From an uncultured Pelagibacteraceae bacterium (GTDB lineage: Bacteria; Pseudomonadota; Alphaproteobacteria; Pelagibacterales; Pelagibacteraceae), in NCBI GenBank assembly GCA_902634885.1, contig CACPLR010000005.1, positions 1-64,000 on the forward strand: a stretch of 64,000 nt of DNA. The letters run 5' to 3'. Under the pieces are notes generated by a model, which worked only from the letters and a program-made list of their open reading frames with translations, did not search any database and was not told where the DNA came from. Each line of letters begins with the position of its first letter. Positions within the stretch are counted from its first letter, which is position 1. Shown here piece by piece: positions 46,482-55,560 of the stretch. Both the position numbers and the translations under genes were made by a program.

Positions 46482-46997
46482 TTATATTTTCTCCATACTT
46501 AAGTTGTCATTTGTAAAAACACATATTTCAGATGCAACTTTGATAGCTTTTTTTGCTATATCCTCAGCAGATTTATCACCATCCATTAATACTTTCGCAG
46601 CTGCTAAAGCATAATTTCCACCTGAACCAATTCCAATGACATCTCCTTCTGGCTCTAAAACATCTCCAGTACCAGAAATAATAAAACTTTTTTCTTTATC
46701 AGCTATAGCCATTAATGCTTCAAGTCTTCTTAAATATTTATCAGTTCTCCAATCTTTAGCTAGTTCGACAGCAGCTCTTGTTAAATTGCCCGCATGTTTT
46801 TCTAACTTAGACTCTAATCTTTCAAATAATGTAAGTGCGTCAGCTGTTGATCCGGCAAATCCAGCGATCACATTTCTTTTCTCAATCTTTCTGACTTTGT
46901 TAGCAGTTTTTTTAATTACAGTGTTTCCCATACTGACCTGTCCGTCACTTGCAACTACTACATCATTATTTTTTCTAACCAAAACTATTGTTGTCAT
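46482..46997 (-). CDS. hslV: HslV, peptidase of the HslVU protease
   Basis: Threonine peptidase subunit, 171 aa. The protein starts Met-Thr-Thr-Ile-Val, so removal of Met exposes the catalytic N-terminal Thr. [26 protein letters not shown] and [20 protein letters not shown] are family blocks, and [15 protein letters not shown] is the C-terminal motif. It forms an operon with hslU; hisB is divergent 91 bp away. Confidence 0.98.
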   Translation of the reverse strand: MTTIVLVRKNNDVVVASDGQVSMGNTVIKKTANKVRKIEKRNVIAGFAGSTADALTLFERLESKLEKHAGNLTRAAVELAKDWRTDKYLRRLEALMAIADKEKSFIISGTGDVLEPEGDVIGIGSGGNYALAAAKVLMDGDKSAEDIAKKAIKVASEICVFTNDNLSMEKI

Positions 46998-47048
46998 GCA
47001 CTATAAATGGATACTAAATTTGATAGTTCAAGCCCAGGTTTAGTATTA

Positions 47049-47077
47049 TTGCCATAATTGAATTATATATATATACC
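47049..47077 (+). promoter_or_regulatory. Candidate sigma-70 promoter for the his operon
   Basis: TTGCCA (47049-47054) and TATACC (47072-47077), 17 bp apart, match 5/6 and 4/6 of the consensus. They lie just before the hisB ATG at 47089, which would give a leader of only about 5-10 nt. There is no room for a his leader-peptide attenuator. Confidence 0.4.
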
Positions 47078-47088
47078 TCTTTAAAATT

Positions 47089-47679
47089 ATGAAGCGTAAA
47101 GCAAAAATAAGCAGAAAGACAAAAGAAACCAACATCAATGTTGAACTTAACATAGATGGAAAAGGTAAATACAAAGTTGACACAGGCATCGGATTTTTAG
47201 ATCACATGCTTGAACAACTATCAAAGCACTCTTCAATGGATATGAATATAAAAGCCAAGGGTGATACACACATTGATCTTCATCACACTACAGAGGATAC
47301 GGGTATTGCAATCGGTGAATGTTTAAAAAAAGCATCAAAAAAGTTTGTTGGAATTAAAAGATATGCGCACGCAATGATACCAATGGATGAAACACTTACT
47401 CGAGTTGCAATCGATGTATCAAATAGACCTTACTTAATTTGGAAAGTGAAATTAAAAGTCGAAAAGCTTGGAGAAATGGATACAGAGCTTTTCAAAGAGT
47501 GGTTTCAAGCTTTTTCACAAGCAGCTGGAATTACTTTACACGTTGAAAATATTTATGGTGATAATAGTCACCACATAATAGAATCTTGTTTTAAAGGCTT
47601 AGCAAGATCTTTAAGAGCTGCATTGGAAATGGACCCAAGGAACAAAACTACTATTCCATCCACTAAAGGCTCTTTATAA
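47089..47679 (+). CDS. hisB: HisB, imidazoleglycerol-phosphate dehydratase
   Basis: Dehydratase of histidine synthesis, 196 aa, monofunctional (no phosphatase domain). Seen: [38 protein letters not shown] (metal-binding His/Glu motif DxHHxxE), and [20 protein letters not shown], the second metal motif. First gene of hisB-hisH-[OMP]-hisA-hisF-hisE. Confidence 0.97.
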   Translation: MKRKAKISRKTKETNINVELNIDGKGKYKVDTGIGFLDHMLEQLSKHSSMDMNIKAKGDTHIDLHHTTEDTGIAIGECLKKASKKFVGIKRYAHAMIPMDETLTRVAIDVSNRPYLIWKVKLKVEKLGEMDTELFKEWFQAFSQAAGITLHVENIYGDNSHHIIESCFKGLARSLRAALEMDPRNKTTIPSTKGSL

Positions 47680-47684
47680 AATTA

Positions 47685-48311
47685 ATGAATGTTACAATTG
47701 TTGACTATAACTCAGGCAATATAAGCTCAGTAATTAATTCTTTCACTGAAGTTGCAAAAGATAGAGTTAATTTAGAAGTAACATCAGATTTAAAAAAAAT
47801 TAAATCAAGTGATAAAGTCGTGTTACCAGGACAAGGCTCATTTAAGAGCTGCATAGACGCTTTAAACAGCATAAATGGTCTAACAGATACTTTAGATGAG
47901 CTTGTGATAAATAAAAAAAAACCACTTTTTGGAATATGTGTGGGATTACAGATGTTTGCTAATGTTGGCTATGAAGAAACAGAAACAAAAGGACTTGGAT
48001 GGATACCTGGAAAAGTATCAAAAATCGATAACAAAAATGGAAAATATAAACTTCCACATATTGGTTGGAACCAAATAAATATTGTTAAGGATAGCAAAAT
48101 TTTTAAAAATATAGAAAATAATTCACATATGTACTTTGTACATAGCTATGAGTTTATACCTGAAGATAAAAATGTTATTTCAGCAACAACAGATTATTCT
48201 TCAAACATCGTTTGTTCAGTTGAAAAAGAAAATATTTTTGGAACCCAATTTCATCCTGAAAAGAGTGATAAAATTGGCCTTAAAATAATTGAAAATTTTA
48301 TGAGACTTTAA
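47685..48311 (+). CDS. hisH: HisH, glutaminase subunit of IGP synthase
   Basis: Class I glutamine amidotransferase that feeds ammonia to HisF. VDYNSGNISSVINSF is the N-terminus, VLPGQGSF the oxyanion segment, and GICVGLQMFAN contains the nucleophilic Cys; FGTQFHPEKS supplies His and Glu of the triad. Length 208 aa. It is 5 bp after hisB and 6 bp before the beta-barrel gene that separates it from hisA. Confidence 0.97.
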   Translation: MNVTIVDYNSGNISSVINSFTEVAKDRVNLEVTSDLKKIKSSDKVVLPGQGSFKSCIDALNSINGLTDTLDELVINKKKPLFGICVGLQMFANVGYEETETKGLGWIPGKVSKIDNKNGKYKLPHIGWNQINIVKDSKIFKNIENNSHMYFVHSYEFIPEDKNVISATTDYSSNIVCSVEKENIFGTQFHPEKSDKIGLKIIENFMRL

Positions 48312-48317
48312 TAAAAC

Positions 48318-48932
48318 ATGTCTATGAAAAAAATATCTTTTTTGTTTATAATGATATTATTTTCAACGTCAGCATTATCCAAAGATTATTATTTTATAAC
48401 CGGTATTAACAATAATAAAATTGAAACTGGTATAACTGTAAGCACAGCTTCTTTAGATGAAGATGATGATGATATGTTCTTCACTATTGGATATAATTAT
48501 TCAGACAATCTAGGAATAGATATTTCCTTTTTTGAAACTGGAGATGCAACACTGTCTGGAGACAATGGCGATAGATTCACTCTCGAAGGGACTGAATATG
48601 AGTTTATAGTAAATAATGCTAAAATATCAGTTTCTTCAGAAAACATAGCTATTGGTTTGAGGCCAAAAGCAAAATTTTCAGAGGAGTTAGATGTGTTCGG
48701 TAGAATAGGATATCATTTCTATGAGGCAACAGCCTCTGCCTCTGGCGATGGTATAACAACAGCATCACTTACTGATGATGACAGTTCAGACTTTTTCTAC
48801 GGTTTTGGATTAAGTTATAAAGTTGATAATTTTTACTTGAATGTTGGTTTGGAGTATTATCAATTAGATTATGATTACATAGATGAAATAAAAACTGAAT
48901 TTATTTCAATCGGTTTTATTTCTGAATTTTAA
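48318..48932 (+). CDS. Outer-membrane beta-barrel protein inserted in the his operon
   Basis: 204-aa exported protein with signal peptide MKKISFLFIMILFSTSALSK. Alternating hydrophobic/polar strands follow: FTIGYNYSDNLGIDISFFETG, IAIGLRPKAKFSEELDVFGRIGYHFYEA, FFYGFGLSYKVDNFYLNVGLEYYQL, and a final strand ending FISIGFISEF (terminal Phe). This is an OmpW/OmpX-like eight-strand barrel pattern, though I cannot name the family. Acidic loops (DEDDDD, DDDSSD) are notable. It sits tightly between hisH and hisA, so it is probably co-transcribed with histidine genes. Second start Met3 is possible. Confidence 0.75.
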   Translation: MSMKKISFLFIMILFSTSALSKDYYFITGINNNKIETGITVSTASLDEDDDDMFFTIGYNYSDNLGIDISFFETGDATLSGDNGDRFTLEGTEYEFIVNNAKISVSSENIAIGLRPKAKFSEELDVFGRIGYHFYEATASASGDGITTASLTDDDSSDFFYGFGLSYKVDNFYLNVGLEYYQLDYDYIDEIKTEFISIGFISEF

Positions 48933-48952
48933 AAAAATTAATTTTATAAATT

Positions 48953-49678
48953 GTGAAAATTTTTCCAGCTATAGATATTAAAGATAAAAAATGTGTAAGA
49001 CTAATTAAAGGAGAATTTGAGAATAAAACTGAATATGGGATATCTCCATTTGAACAAGCTTCAAAGTATAAAGATTATGGATTTAAAAATTTACACATTG
49101 TAGATTTAGATGGAGCCTTATCAGGAGAGACTGTTAATTTGGATATTATTCAAGAAATAGTAAAGAAGTGTGATCTTAATATTGAAATTGGAGGTGGAAT
49201 TAGAAACTTTGAAAGCATCAAAAAATATACTGATGCTGGTGTTGAAAAGGTTATTTTAGGAAGTGCGGCTATTAAAGACAAAGACTTTTTAAAAGGTGCT
49301 TGTGAAAAGTTCCCTAATAAAATTGCATTAGGCCTAGATGCAAAAGATGGATATTTGTCAGTTTCAGGATGGAAAGAAAACTCTAATCTCCTAACTTTAG
49401 AGTATCTAAAAGAAGTAAATAACTTTGGAGCAAGCAGATTAATATATACAGACATCAACAAAGATGGAATGAAGCAAAGTCCTAATTTTAAGGAAACTGA
49501 GATAGTGGCTAATAATTCGAATTGTCCAGTAATAATATCTGGTGGGGTATCAAATATAGATGATATTAAAAAAGCAAAAGAATTAAATAACAAAAATATT
49601 GAAGGTATAATTGTTGGTAAAGCTATATATGATGGAGATATTAAGTTAGACGAACTCTCAAAAGAAATAGATGCTTAA
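48953..49678 (+). CDS. hisA: HisA, ProFAR isomerase
   Basis: TIM-barrel isomerase in histidine synthesis. The start is GTG at 48953 ([20 protein letters not shown] with catalytic Asp). Two half-barrel phosphate motifs are IEIGGGIRN and [13 protein letters not shown], with [15 protein letters not shown] between. Length 241 aa. It overlaps hisF by 8 bp. Confidence 0.97.
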   Translation: MKIFPAIDIKDKKCVRLIKGEFENKTEYGISPFEQASKYKDYGFKNLHIVDLDGALSGETVNLDIIQEIVKKCDLNIEIGGGIRNFESIKKYTDAGVEKVILGSAAIKDKDFLKGACEKFPNKIALGLDAKDGYLSVSGWKENSNLLTLEYLKEVNNFGASRLIYTDINKDGMKQSPNFKETEIVANNSNCPVIISGGVSNIDDIKKAKELNNKNIEGIIVGKAIYDGDIKLDELSKEIDA

Positions 49679-50423
49679 AAATAGAATTATCCCTTGTTTA
49701 GATGTTAAAAACGGAAGAGTTGTAAAAGGTATTAATTTTGTCGATCTAAAAGATGCTGGAGACCCAGTTGAACAAGCAAAGATTTATAGTGATGGTGGTG
49801 CTGATGAAATATGTTTTTTAGATATTACAGCATCAAACGAAAATAGAGATACTATTTACGATGTGGTTAAGGAAACCTCAAAAAAATGTTTTGTGCCTTT
49901 GACAGTTGGAGGAGGTGTGAGAAGTGTTGATGATATAAACAAACTTTTAAACTGCGGTGCTGATAAAGTTTCAATAAATACAGCCGCAGTCCAAAACCCA
50001 AGTGTTGTCGAAGAAAGCTCTAAAAAATTTGGCTCACAATGTATTGTTGTTGCAATAGATGCAAAAAAAAAAGGAGATAAGTGGGAAATATTTACTCATG
50101 GTGGTAGAAAAGAAACAGGAATTAATGCAATAGAATTTGCACTTAAAATGGAAAAAAGTGGAGCAGGGGAACTACTTGTTACTTCAATGGATAAGGATGG
50201 TACTCAATCTGGATATGATATTGAATTAATGAAAACTATTTCTGAAAGTGTTAATATTCCTGTCATTGCATCTGGCGGAGTTGGAACTTTAGATCATTTG
50301 GTTGATGGAATAAAATCAGGTGCTAGTGCAGTTTTAGCTGCATCAATATTTCATTATGGCACATACTCAGTTAATGAAGCAAAGCAGTATTTGGCTTCAA
50401 AAGATATACCTGTTAGGATTTAG
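49671..50423 (+). CDS. hisF: HisF, cyclase subunit of IGP synthase
   Basis: TIM-barrel cyclase that works with HisH to make imidazole glycerol phosphate and AICAR. Seen: [19 protein letters not shown] (catalytic Asp11-type), [30 protein letters not shown], and [21 protein letters not shown] with the second catalytic Asp, followed by [16 protein letters not shown]. Length 250 aa. The hisE start lies 1 bp past its stop. Confidence 0.98.
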   Translation: MLKNRIIPCLDVKNGRVVKGINFVDLKDAGDPVEQAKIYSDGGADEICFLDITASNENRDTIYDVVKETSKKCFVPLTVGGGVRSVDDINKLLNCGADKVSINTAAVQNPSVVEESSKKFGSQCIVVAIDAKKKGDKWEIFTHGGRKETGINAIEFALKMEKSGAGELLVTSMDKDGTQSGYDIELMKTISESVNIPVIASGGVGTLDHLVDGIKSGASAVLAASIFHYGTYSVNEAKQYLASKDIPVRI

Positions 50424-50424
50424 T

Positions 50425-50697
50425 ATGCTTAAAATTTTAGAAGATCTCGTTACTCTTGCAAGAGAAAGAAAAAAGAACCCAGTCGAAGGATCTTATACTA
50501 ATAAACTCTTAGAAGATGAAACTTTATCAAAAGAAAAGGTTCTAGAAGAAATAGATGAGCTAATTGAATCTGTTGAAAAAAATACAAATAAAATTCATGA
50601 AGCTGCAGACGTTTTTTATCATTTAATTATTTACCTCGAAAAAAGTGGAATCATGATAGAAGAAGTAATGAATGAATTAAAGCAAAGAAAGAAATAA
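50425..50697 (+). CDS. hisE: HisE, phosphoribosyl-ATP pyrophosphatase
   Basis: 90-aa all-alpha pyrophosphatase for the second step of histidine synthesis. The ATG at 50425 gives MLKILEDLVTLARERKKN, then PVEGSYTNKLLEDETLSKEKVLEEIDELIE with the Mg-binding Glu cluster, and HEAADVFYHLIIYLEKSGI (ExxD). A longer frame reading into hisF has no family similarity. hisE is separate from hisI, which is not in this window. Confidence 0.95.
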   Translation: MLKILEDLVTLARERKKNPVEGSYTNKLLEDETLSKEKVLEEIDELIESVEKNTNKIHEAADVFYHLIIYLEKSGIMIEEVMNELKQRKK

Positions 50698-51567
50698 TTG
50701 AAAAAAAAAAATTTATATAAATTCATAATAATTTTTACTCTAATTTTTTATCCTTTATCCAATGTATATGGGATCGTTAAAACTTTTAAATATGGAAAAG
50801 GTCCATTGGTACTTAGTGAGGATATGGCAAATTTATTAGAGTATTTTTTTAGCGGAGGTAGAATGGGTGTTTATGCAGAAAAACAATCAACAGCATGGTT
50901 CCCAGGTATTATAGTATTTGCAGAGGATGGATCGGATTTTTCTTATATGAGAAGACCAGCTCATGTAGATGCAAGCAATGTAGCTACAAAAAATTATGTT
51001 GGTATGGTTCTTAAAGATTGTCAAAAAAAATCTGGAAAAGAATGCTACTTGTTTGCAAGTGGTTACAAAATTTTGTGGGATAATGGGAGCAACAAAAAAA
51101 GACGAAAGCTTAAGAGAAAAGAAATAAAAGCTGGAAAAACTCTTCAAATACTTCAAGAATTAGGATTTTACGATCCAGCATATTCTCAATCTTCAAGCAA
51201 TCTCAGTGCTAGCAAACAAGAAAACTCTAAATCAACAAATGATCAAGATAGTAAAAAAATATTTGTGTCGGGAGAGAGAGCAATGGCAATTCAATGGGAA
51301 GGTTATAAAGATTTAATAGTAGGAAATATTAATTTTAAAGTTTCTGAAAACGTTGGAGCTTTTAAACTAAGACTTCCAAAAAACGATGGAATTTGCAATG
51401 GCACCTATGCATTATCTGAAAGTAAAGGCACTTGGTCAATAATGTGTGATAACAAAATGAGTGCATCCGGAACACTTCAATGGAATAGCTCAGACGACTC
51501 AGTTACTGGGTCAGGTAAAGATACAAATAATAAATCAGTGAAGTTCACTGCATCTGGAATAAACTAA
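50698..51567 (+). CDS. Secreted protein of unknown function
   Basis: 289-aa protein I do not recognise. It starts with TTG directly after the hisE stop and has a signal peptide (FIIIFTLIFYPLSNVYG). Residues 20-150 form one conserved-looking domain (FKYGKGPLVLSEDMANLLEYFFSGG; DCQKKSGKECYLFASGYKILWD), which resembles stress/exported domains only loosely. A Ser/Asn/Lys-rich linker (165-195) leads to a C-terminal beta-rich domain (about 200-289) with CNGTYALSESKGTWSIMCDNKMSASGTL, probably two disulfide cysteines. Likely periplasmic. Co-transcribed with the his operon by position; function unknown. Confidence 0.7.
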   Translation: MKKKNLYKFIIIFTLIFYPLSNVYGIVKTFKYGKGPLVLSEDMANLLEYFFSGGRMGVYAEKQSTAWFPGIIVFAEDGSDFSYMRRPAHVDASNVATKNYVGMVLKDCQKKSGKECYLFASGYKILWDNGSNKKRRKLKRKEIKAGKTLQILQELGFYDPAYSQSSSNLSASKQENSKSTNDQDSKKIFVSGERAMAIQWEGYKDLIVGNINFKVSENVGAFKLRLPKNDGICNGTYALSESKGTWSIMCDNKMSASGTLQWNSSDDSVTGSGKDTNNKSVKFTASGIN

Positions 51568-51581
51568 TTTAATATAATTAA

Positions 51582-52079
51582 CTAACCATCGTAAGGTAGA
51601 ACTCTTATTGTTTTACCAAAAATTATTACAACTCTATCATTATTATTTAATTTTGTTTCACTACCTTGAACGATGGCAACATCATCTTCACTGTCATCAA
51701 TATTAATAATATATTGATGTCCATCATGGTTTCCTAACAAGGCTTCAGTGACATAACCAAGTGCAGCTCCACCTATTGTTGCATAAACAATTGCAATTTC
51801 CTCACATTTAGCCCCTGCGATTAGTTCTTTTCCACAAACCTGTGTACCTAAAAGACCACCAATCATTGCTCCTGTAGTAGCACCAATTAAACTTCCTTCA
51901 CCTTTAACTTTTACTGGCAAAGAAGAAACAATATTTCCGTATTTAATTGATTTAATTCTTTGTGTATCTGATTTTTTAACATCAGTTGGATTGGTCGTGT
52001 TACACGAAACTAAAAATAGAGATAAAAATAAAATAAATATATATTTCACATTTATTTGATTAGATTTAAAATTAGCCAT
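51582..52079 (-). CDS. Glycine-zipper outer-membrane lipoprotein (SlyB/17-kDa antigen-like)
   Basis: 165-aa lipoprotein. Signal peptide ends FLVSC (Cys26). A glycine zipper follows (GSLIGATTGAMIGGLLGTQV and TIGGAALGYVTEALLG, about residues 82-125), as in SlyB and rickettsial 17-kDa antigen. The C-terminal domain ends GKTIRVLPYDG. Probably an outer-membrane stability lipoprotein. It is divergent from the cupin gene with a 35-bp gap. Confidence 0.82.
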   Translation of the reverse strand: MANFKSNQINVKYIFILFLSLFLVSCNTTNPTDVKKSDTQRIKSIKYGNIVSSLPVKVKGEGSLIGATTGAMIGGLLGTQVCGKELIAGAKCEEIAIVYATIGGAALGYVTEALLGNHDGHQYIINIDDSEDDVAIVQGSETKLNNNDRVVIIFGKTIRVLPYDG

Positions 52080-52114
52080 AAATTAGGCATTATATATTAT
52101 TTATAAGCTTGCAT

Positions 52115-52522
52115 ATGGACGTTGTAAAATCATTAATAGAATATCACAAAATGGTACCTCATCCCGAAGGTGGACATTACGTTGAGGTATTTAAAAATAA
52201 AAATGTGAGTCATATTTATTTTTTATTGGAAGGCCATGAACATTCTCATTGGCACAGAATAACTAAGAATGAAACAGTACACTTTTATTCTGGAGATCCT
52301 TTAGAAATATATACTTCCAAATATGGAGAAGAGTTTGAAACTAACCAAATTGGGTCAAATAACAATTTTATTTATAGTATTGAAAAAAATACTTGGTTTG
52401 CAATGAAACCAAAAGGCAAATTCAGCTTAATTGGTTGCACAGTTGCTCCAGCTTTTGAGTTCGAAGATTTAGAACTTGCTCCAAAAGATTGGAAACCGTC
52501 TAAATTTAATTTATCTCTTTAG
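52115..52522 (+). CDS. Cupin_5 (DUF985) family protein
   Basis: 135-aa single-domain cupin. The N-terminus LIEYHKMVPHPEGGHYVEVF is the DUF985 signature (LxxHPEGGxYxE), followed by HIYFLLEGHEHSHWHRITKNETVHFYSGDPLEI and AMKPKGKFSLIGCTVAPAFEFEDLELA. Metal-binding His residues are present (HWHR). The enzymatic role of this family is uncertain. ATG at 52115 is preferred to the TTG two codons upstream. Confidence 0.9.
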   Translation: MDVVKSLIEYHKMVPHPEGGHYVEVFKNKNVSHIYFLLEGHEHSHWHRITKNETVHFYSGDPLEIYTSKYGEEFETNQIGSNNNFIYSIEKNTWFAMKPKGKFSLIGCTVAPAFEFEDLELAPKDWKPSKFNLSL

Positions 52523-52573
52523 ATGAATTAAGTATTCACATTTATTAAATCCAGATATACTTTTTTTATAAAA

Positions 52574-53509
52574 ATGAGCCATAAATTTTATAAACCTGCA
52601 AGATCTAGACTTCAAAGAAGTGAATTGGCAGTACCAGGTTCGTCACCAAATATGTTTGAAAAAGCATTGAATTCTGACGCTGATTATATCTTTTTAGATT
52701 TAGAAGACGCTGTTTCCCCAAATGATAAGATCACTGCAAGAGCAAATGTTATTAAAGCTTTAAAAGAAATTAATTGGAGAGAAAAAGGAAAAACAATATC
52801 TGTTAGAATTAATAGTTTGGATACGCACTATATGTATAGTGACCTTGTTAAAATAGTTGAGCAAGCTGGAGAAAATATCGATACAATACTGGTACCAAAA
52901 GCAGGTACTGCCAGTGATGTTTATATGGTTGATTGTATGCTTACACAAATTGAAACAAACAAAAAAATTAAAAATAAAATTGGAATTGAATGTTTAATTG
53001 AAACAGCACTTGGAATGTCAAATATAAAAGAAATTGCAAAATCTAGTGAAAGACTTGAAGCTTTACATTTTGGGGTAGCAGATTATGCAGCAAGTCTTAG
53101 AGCGAGAACAGTTGTTATAGGTGGATTAAATCCTGATTATCCTGGTGATCAATGGCATCATGGTTTATCAGAATTAGTGATGACTTGTAGAGCTTATGGA
53201 TTAAGAGCAATTGATGGTCCTTTTGGAGATTTTAATGATCCTGACTCATACATTGCTGCTGCACAAAGAGGTGCAGCTATAGGGATAGAGGGGAAATGGG
53301 CAATACATCCTTCTCAAATAGAATTAGCAAATAAAGTATTTTCACCCCCAGAAGCAGAGGTGAACAAGGCAAAAAGAATTTTAGAAGAGCTTGAAAAAGC
53401 TGCTAGAGAAGGCAAAGGTGCAGCTCAATTAGATGGCAGAATGATTGATGCGGCGTCTGCAAGAATGGCAGAGAATATTGTTAATATAGATAAATTAATA
53501 AATAAATAA
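52574..53509 (+). CDS. mcl: Malyl-CoA lyase (HpcH/HpaI aldolase family)
   Basis: CitE-like TIM-barrel lyase cleaving malyl-CoA to acetyl-CoA and glyoxylate (or condensing them). Seen: RSELAVPGSSPNMFEKAL, YIFLDLEDAVSPNDK (Mg ligand), ILVPKAGTASDV, CLIETALGMSNIKEIA (second acidic ligand), HFGVADYAASL, and GKWAIHPSQIELAN. Length 311 aa matches Mcl1-type enzymes. It is followed 2 bp later by mtkA and then mtkB, which fixes malyl-CoA rather than citryl-CoA as the substrate. Confidence 0.92.
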   Translation: MSHKFYKPARSRLQRSELAVPGSSPNMFEKALNSDADYIFLDLEDAVSPNDKITARANVIKALKEINWREKGKTISVRINSLDTHYMYSDLVKIVEQAGENIDTILVPKAGTASDVYMVDCMLTQIETNKKIKNKIGIECLIETALGMSNIKEIAKSSERLEALHFGVADYAASLRARTVVIGGLNPDYPGDQWHHGLSELVMTCRAYGLRAIDGPFGDFNDPDSYIAAAQRGAAIGIEGKWAIHPSQIELANKVFSPPEAEVNKAKRILEELEKAAREGKGAAQLDGRMIDAASARMAENIVNIDKLINK

Positions 53510-53511
53510 TT

Positions 53512-54669
53512 ATGGATATACACGAATATCAAGCGAAGGAAATTCTATCTAGTTTTGGTGTGACAATTCCTAGAGGAGGCATTGCTTATAGTCCTGAAAA
53601 TGCTGAAAATAAAGCTAGAGAGATTGGTGGATCTAAATGGGTTGTAAAGGCACAAATTCATTCTGGAGCAAGAGGAAAGGCTGGAGGAATAATAGTCTGT
53701 AATTCACCCTTAGAAGTTGCCCAGGCGACAGACAAATTATTAGGAAAAAAATTAGTTACAAATCAAACAGGACCTGAGGGAAAAATTGTAAATAGAATTT
53801 ATATCGAGGAAGCAACTGATATAGAAAAGGAGCTTTATTTGGGTTTAGTGTTTGATAGAAGCTCAGAGAGCATAATGGTTGTAGCTTCAACAGAAGGAGG
53901 AATGAGTGTTGAAGAAATTGCTAAAGAAAAACCTGAAACAATTATAAGATCTAAAATTGAAGTAGCAGTTGGAATTCAAAGTTTTCAAGCAAGAGAGCTT
54001 GCATTTGGATTAGGAATAGATTCTGATTTAATTGCTAGAGCATCTGATACAATTATTGGATGTGCTAAAGCGTTTAGCGAGTTAGATGCTACAATGGTTG
54101 AAGTTAATCCATTAGTCATTTCAAAACAAAAACAAATATTAGCTTTAGATTGTAAAATGAGCTTCGATAACAATGCTATGTTTAGAAGAAATAAAGTATC
54201 AGAACTAAGAGATAAGTCACAGGAAGATGAGAAAGAAGTATATGCGTCAGATAGAGGTTTAAATTATGTAAGTTTAGAGGGAAACATTGGTAATATTATT
54301 AACGGAGCTGGGCTTGCTATGGCCTCGATGGACATGATTAAATTAGCTGGAGGAGAACCTGCAAACTTTTTAGACGTTGGTGGTGGAGCAACACCAGAAA
54401 AAATAGTGAAAGCTTTTAGATTAATTACAATGGATAAAAAAGTAAAAGTAATTTTAGTAAATATTTTTGCAGGTATAAATAGATGCGATTGGGTTGCAGA
54501 AGGTATAGTCCAAGCGCTAGAAAAAATAGAGGTAAAGGTTCCATTAGTAATTAGACTAGCTGGGACTAATGTTGAAAAAGGCAACAAAATTTTAAAGGAC
54601 AGTAAAATAAATTATATTGAGGCAAGTACCCTAGAGGAAGCTGCCAATAAAGCTGTGGCGGCATTATAA
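53512..54669 (+). CDS. mtkA: Malate-CoA ligase (malate thiokinase) beta subunit
   Basis: ATP-grasp subunit of the succinyl-CoA synthetase superfamily. [22 protein letters not shown] and [18 protein letters not shown] are the ATP-grasp start, with [27 protein letters not shown]-like metal region ([14 protein letters not shown]), and [20 protein letters not shown]. By recall of methylotroph MtkA, the close match through the [16 protein letters not shown] segment and the linked mcl gene favour malate over succinate as substrate. Length 385 aa. Second gene of the mcl-mtkA-mtkB run. Confidence 0.87.
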   Translation: [385 protein letters not shown]

Positions 54670-54672
54670 TTG

Positions 54673-55560
54673 ATGTCAGTAATTATTCATAAAGATACAA
54701 AAATTATTATCCAGGGATTTACTGGAAAGATGGGTACTTTTCATGCAGAGGAAATGATTAAATATGGATCCAACATTGTTGGAGGTGTAACACCAGGCAA
54801 AGGAGGTCAAAAGCATTTAAATAAGCCAGTATTTAACACTGTAAAAGATGCTGTCAAACATACAGGTGCTTCAGCATCAATATTATTTGTACCCCCAGCT
54901 TTTGCTGCAGACTCCGCGATGGAGGCAGCTGATGCAGGGATAAAAATTTGTGTAGCTATTGTAGATGGAATTCCATCACACGATATGATCAGAATTAAAA
55001 GATATATGAGACGATATTCTAAAACAGAAAAAATGACTTTAGTTGGACCTAATTGCGCTGGAATAATCAGCCCAGGAAAATCGATGTTAGGAATAATGCC
55101 TGGACATATTTACAAAGAGGGTAGAGTTGGAATTATAAGCCGATCAGGTACATTAGGTTATGAAGCTGCTCAACAGATGAAAAATTTAGATATAGGAATT
55201 TCAACAAGCGTTGGTATTGGTGGTGATCCTATTAATGGAAGTTCTTTTAGAGATATAATTGAAAAATTTGAAGCAGATGATGAGACTGATGCAGTTTTAA
55301 TGATTGGTGAAATAGGTGGACCCCAAGAAGTTGCAGCTGGGGAATTTGCAAAAGAAAACATGAAAAAGCCTGTTATAGGATATATTGCTGGTTTAACAGC
55401 CCCAAAAGGGAGAGTTATGGGTCATGCTGGGGCAATAGTCTCAGCATATGGAGAGAGTGCAATTGAAAAGGTTGAAATTTTAAAGGAGTGTGGTGTTACA
55501 ATTTCTAAAAATCCCTCAGTTATGGGTGACACCGTAAAATCAGTTTTGGAAAAAATGTAA
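54673..55560 (+). CDS. mtkB: Malate-CoA ligase (malate thiokinase) alpha subunit
   Basis: CoA-binding, phospho-His subunit, 295 aa. QGFTGKMGTFHAEEMIKYG is the CoA-binding start, VGGVTPGKGG follows, and VGPNCAGIISPGKSMLGIMPG and GIISRSGTLGYEAA form the core. GHAGAIVSAYGES contains the phosphorylated His (GHAGA). ATG at 54673 follows the mtkA stop by 3 bp; a TTG one codon upstream is possible. The ISPGKSMLGIMPGHIY block matches MtkB from memory. Makes malyl-CoA from malate, CoA and ATP with mtkA. Confidence 0.87.
   Translation: MSVIIHKDTKIIIQGFTGKMGTFHAEEMIKYGSNIVGGVTPGKGGQKHLNKPVFNTVKDAVKHTGASASILFVPPAFAADSAMEAADAGIKICVAIVDGIPSHDMIRIKRYMRRYSKTEKMTLVGPNCAGIISPGKSMLGIMPGHIYKEGRVGIISRSGTLGYEAAQQMKNLDIGISTSVGIGGDPINGSSFRDIIEKFEADDETDAVLMIGEIGGPQEVAAGEFAKENMKKPVIGYIAGLTAPKGRVMGHAGAIVSAYGESAIEKVEILKECGVTISKNPSVMGDTVKSVLEKM

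Noticed and set aside
52523..52573. Glycine or other riboswitch before the mcl-mtkAB operon
   Set aside because: The gap is only 51 bp and lacks any conserved aptamer-like helices.
53512..55560. Calling the ATP-grasp/CoA-binding pair succinyl-CoA synthetase (sucCD)
   Set aside because: Linkage to malyl-CoA lyase and the resemblance to methylotroph MtkA/MtkB blocks favour malate thiokinase; sucCD usually sits with mdh or sucAB.
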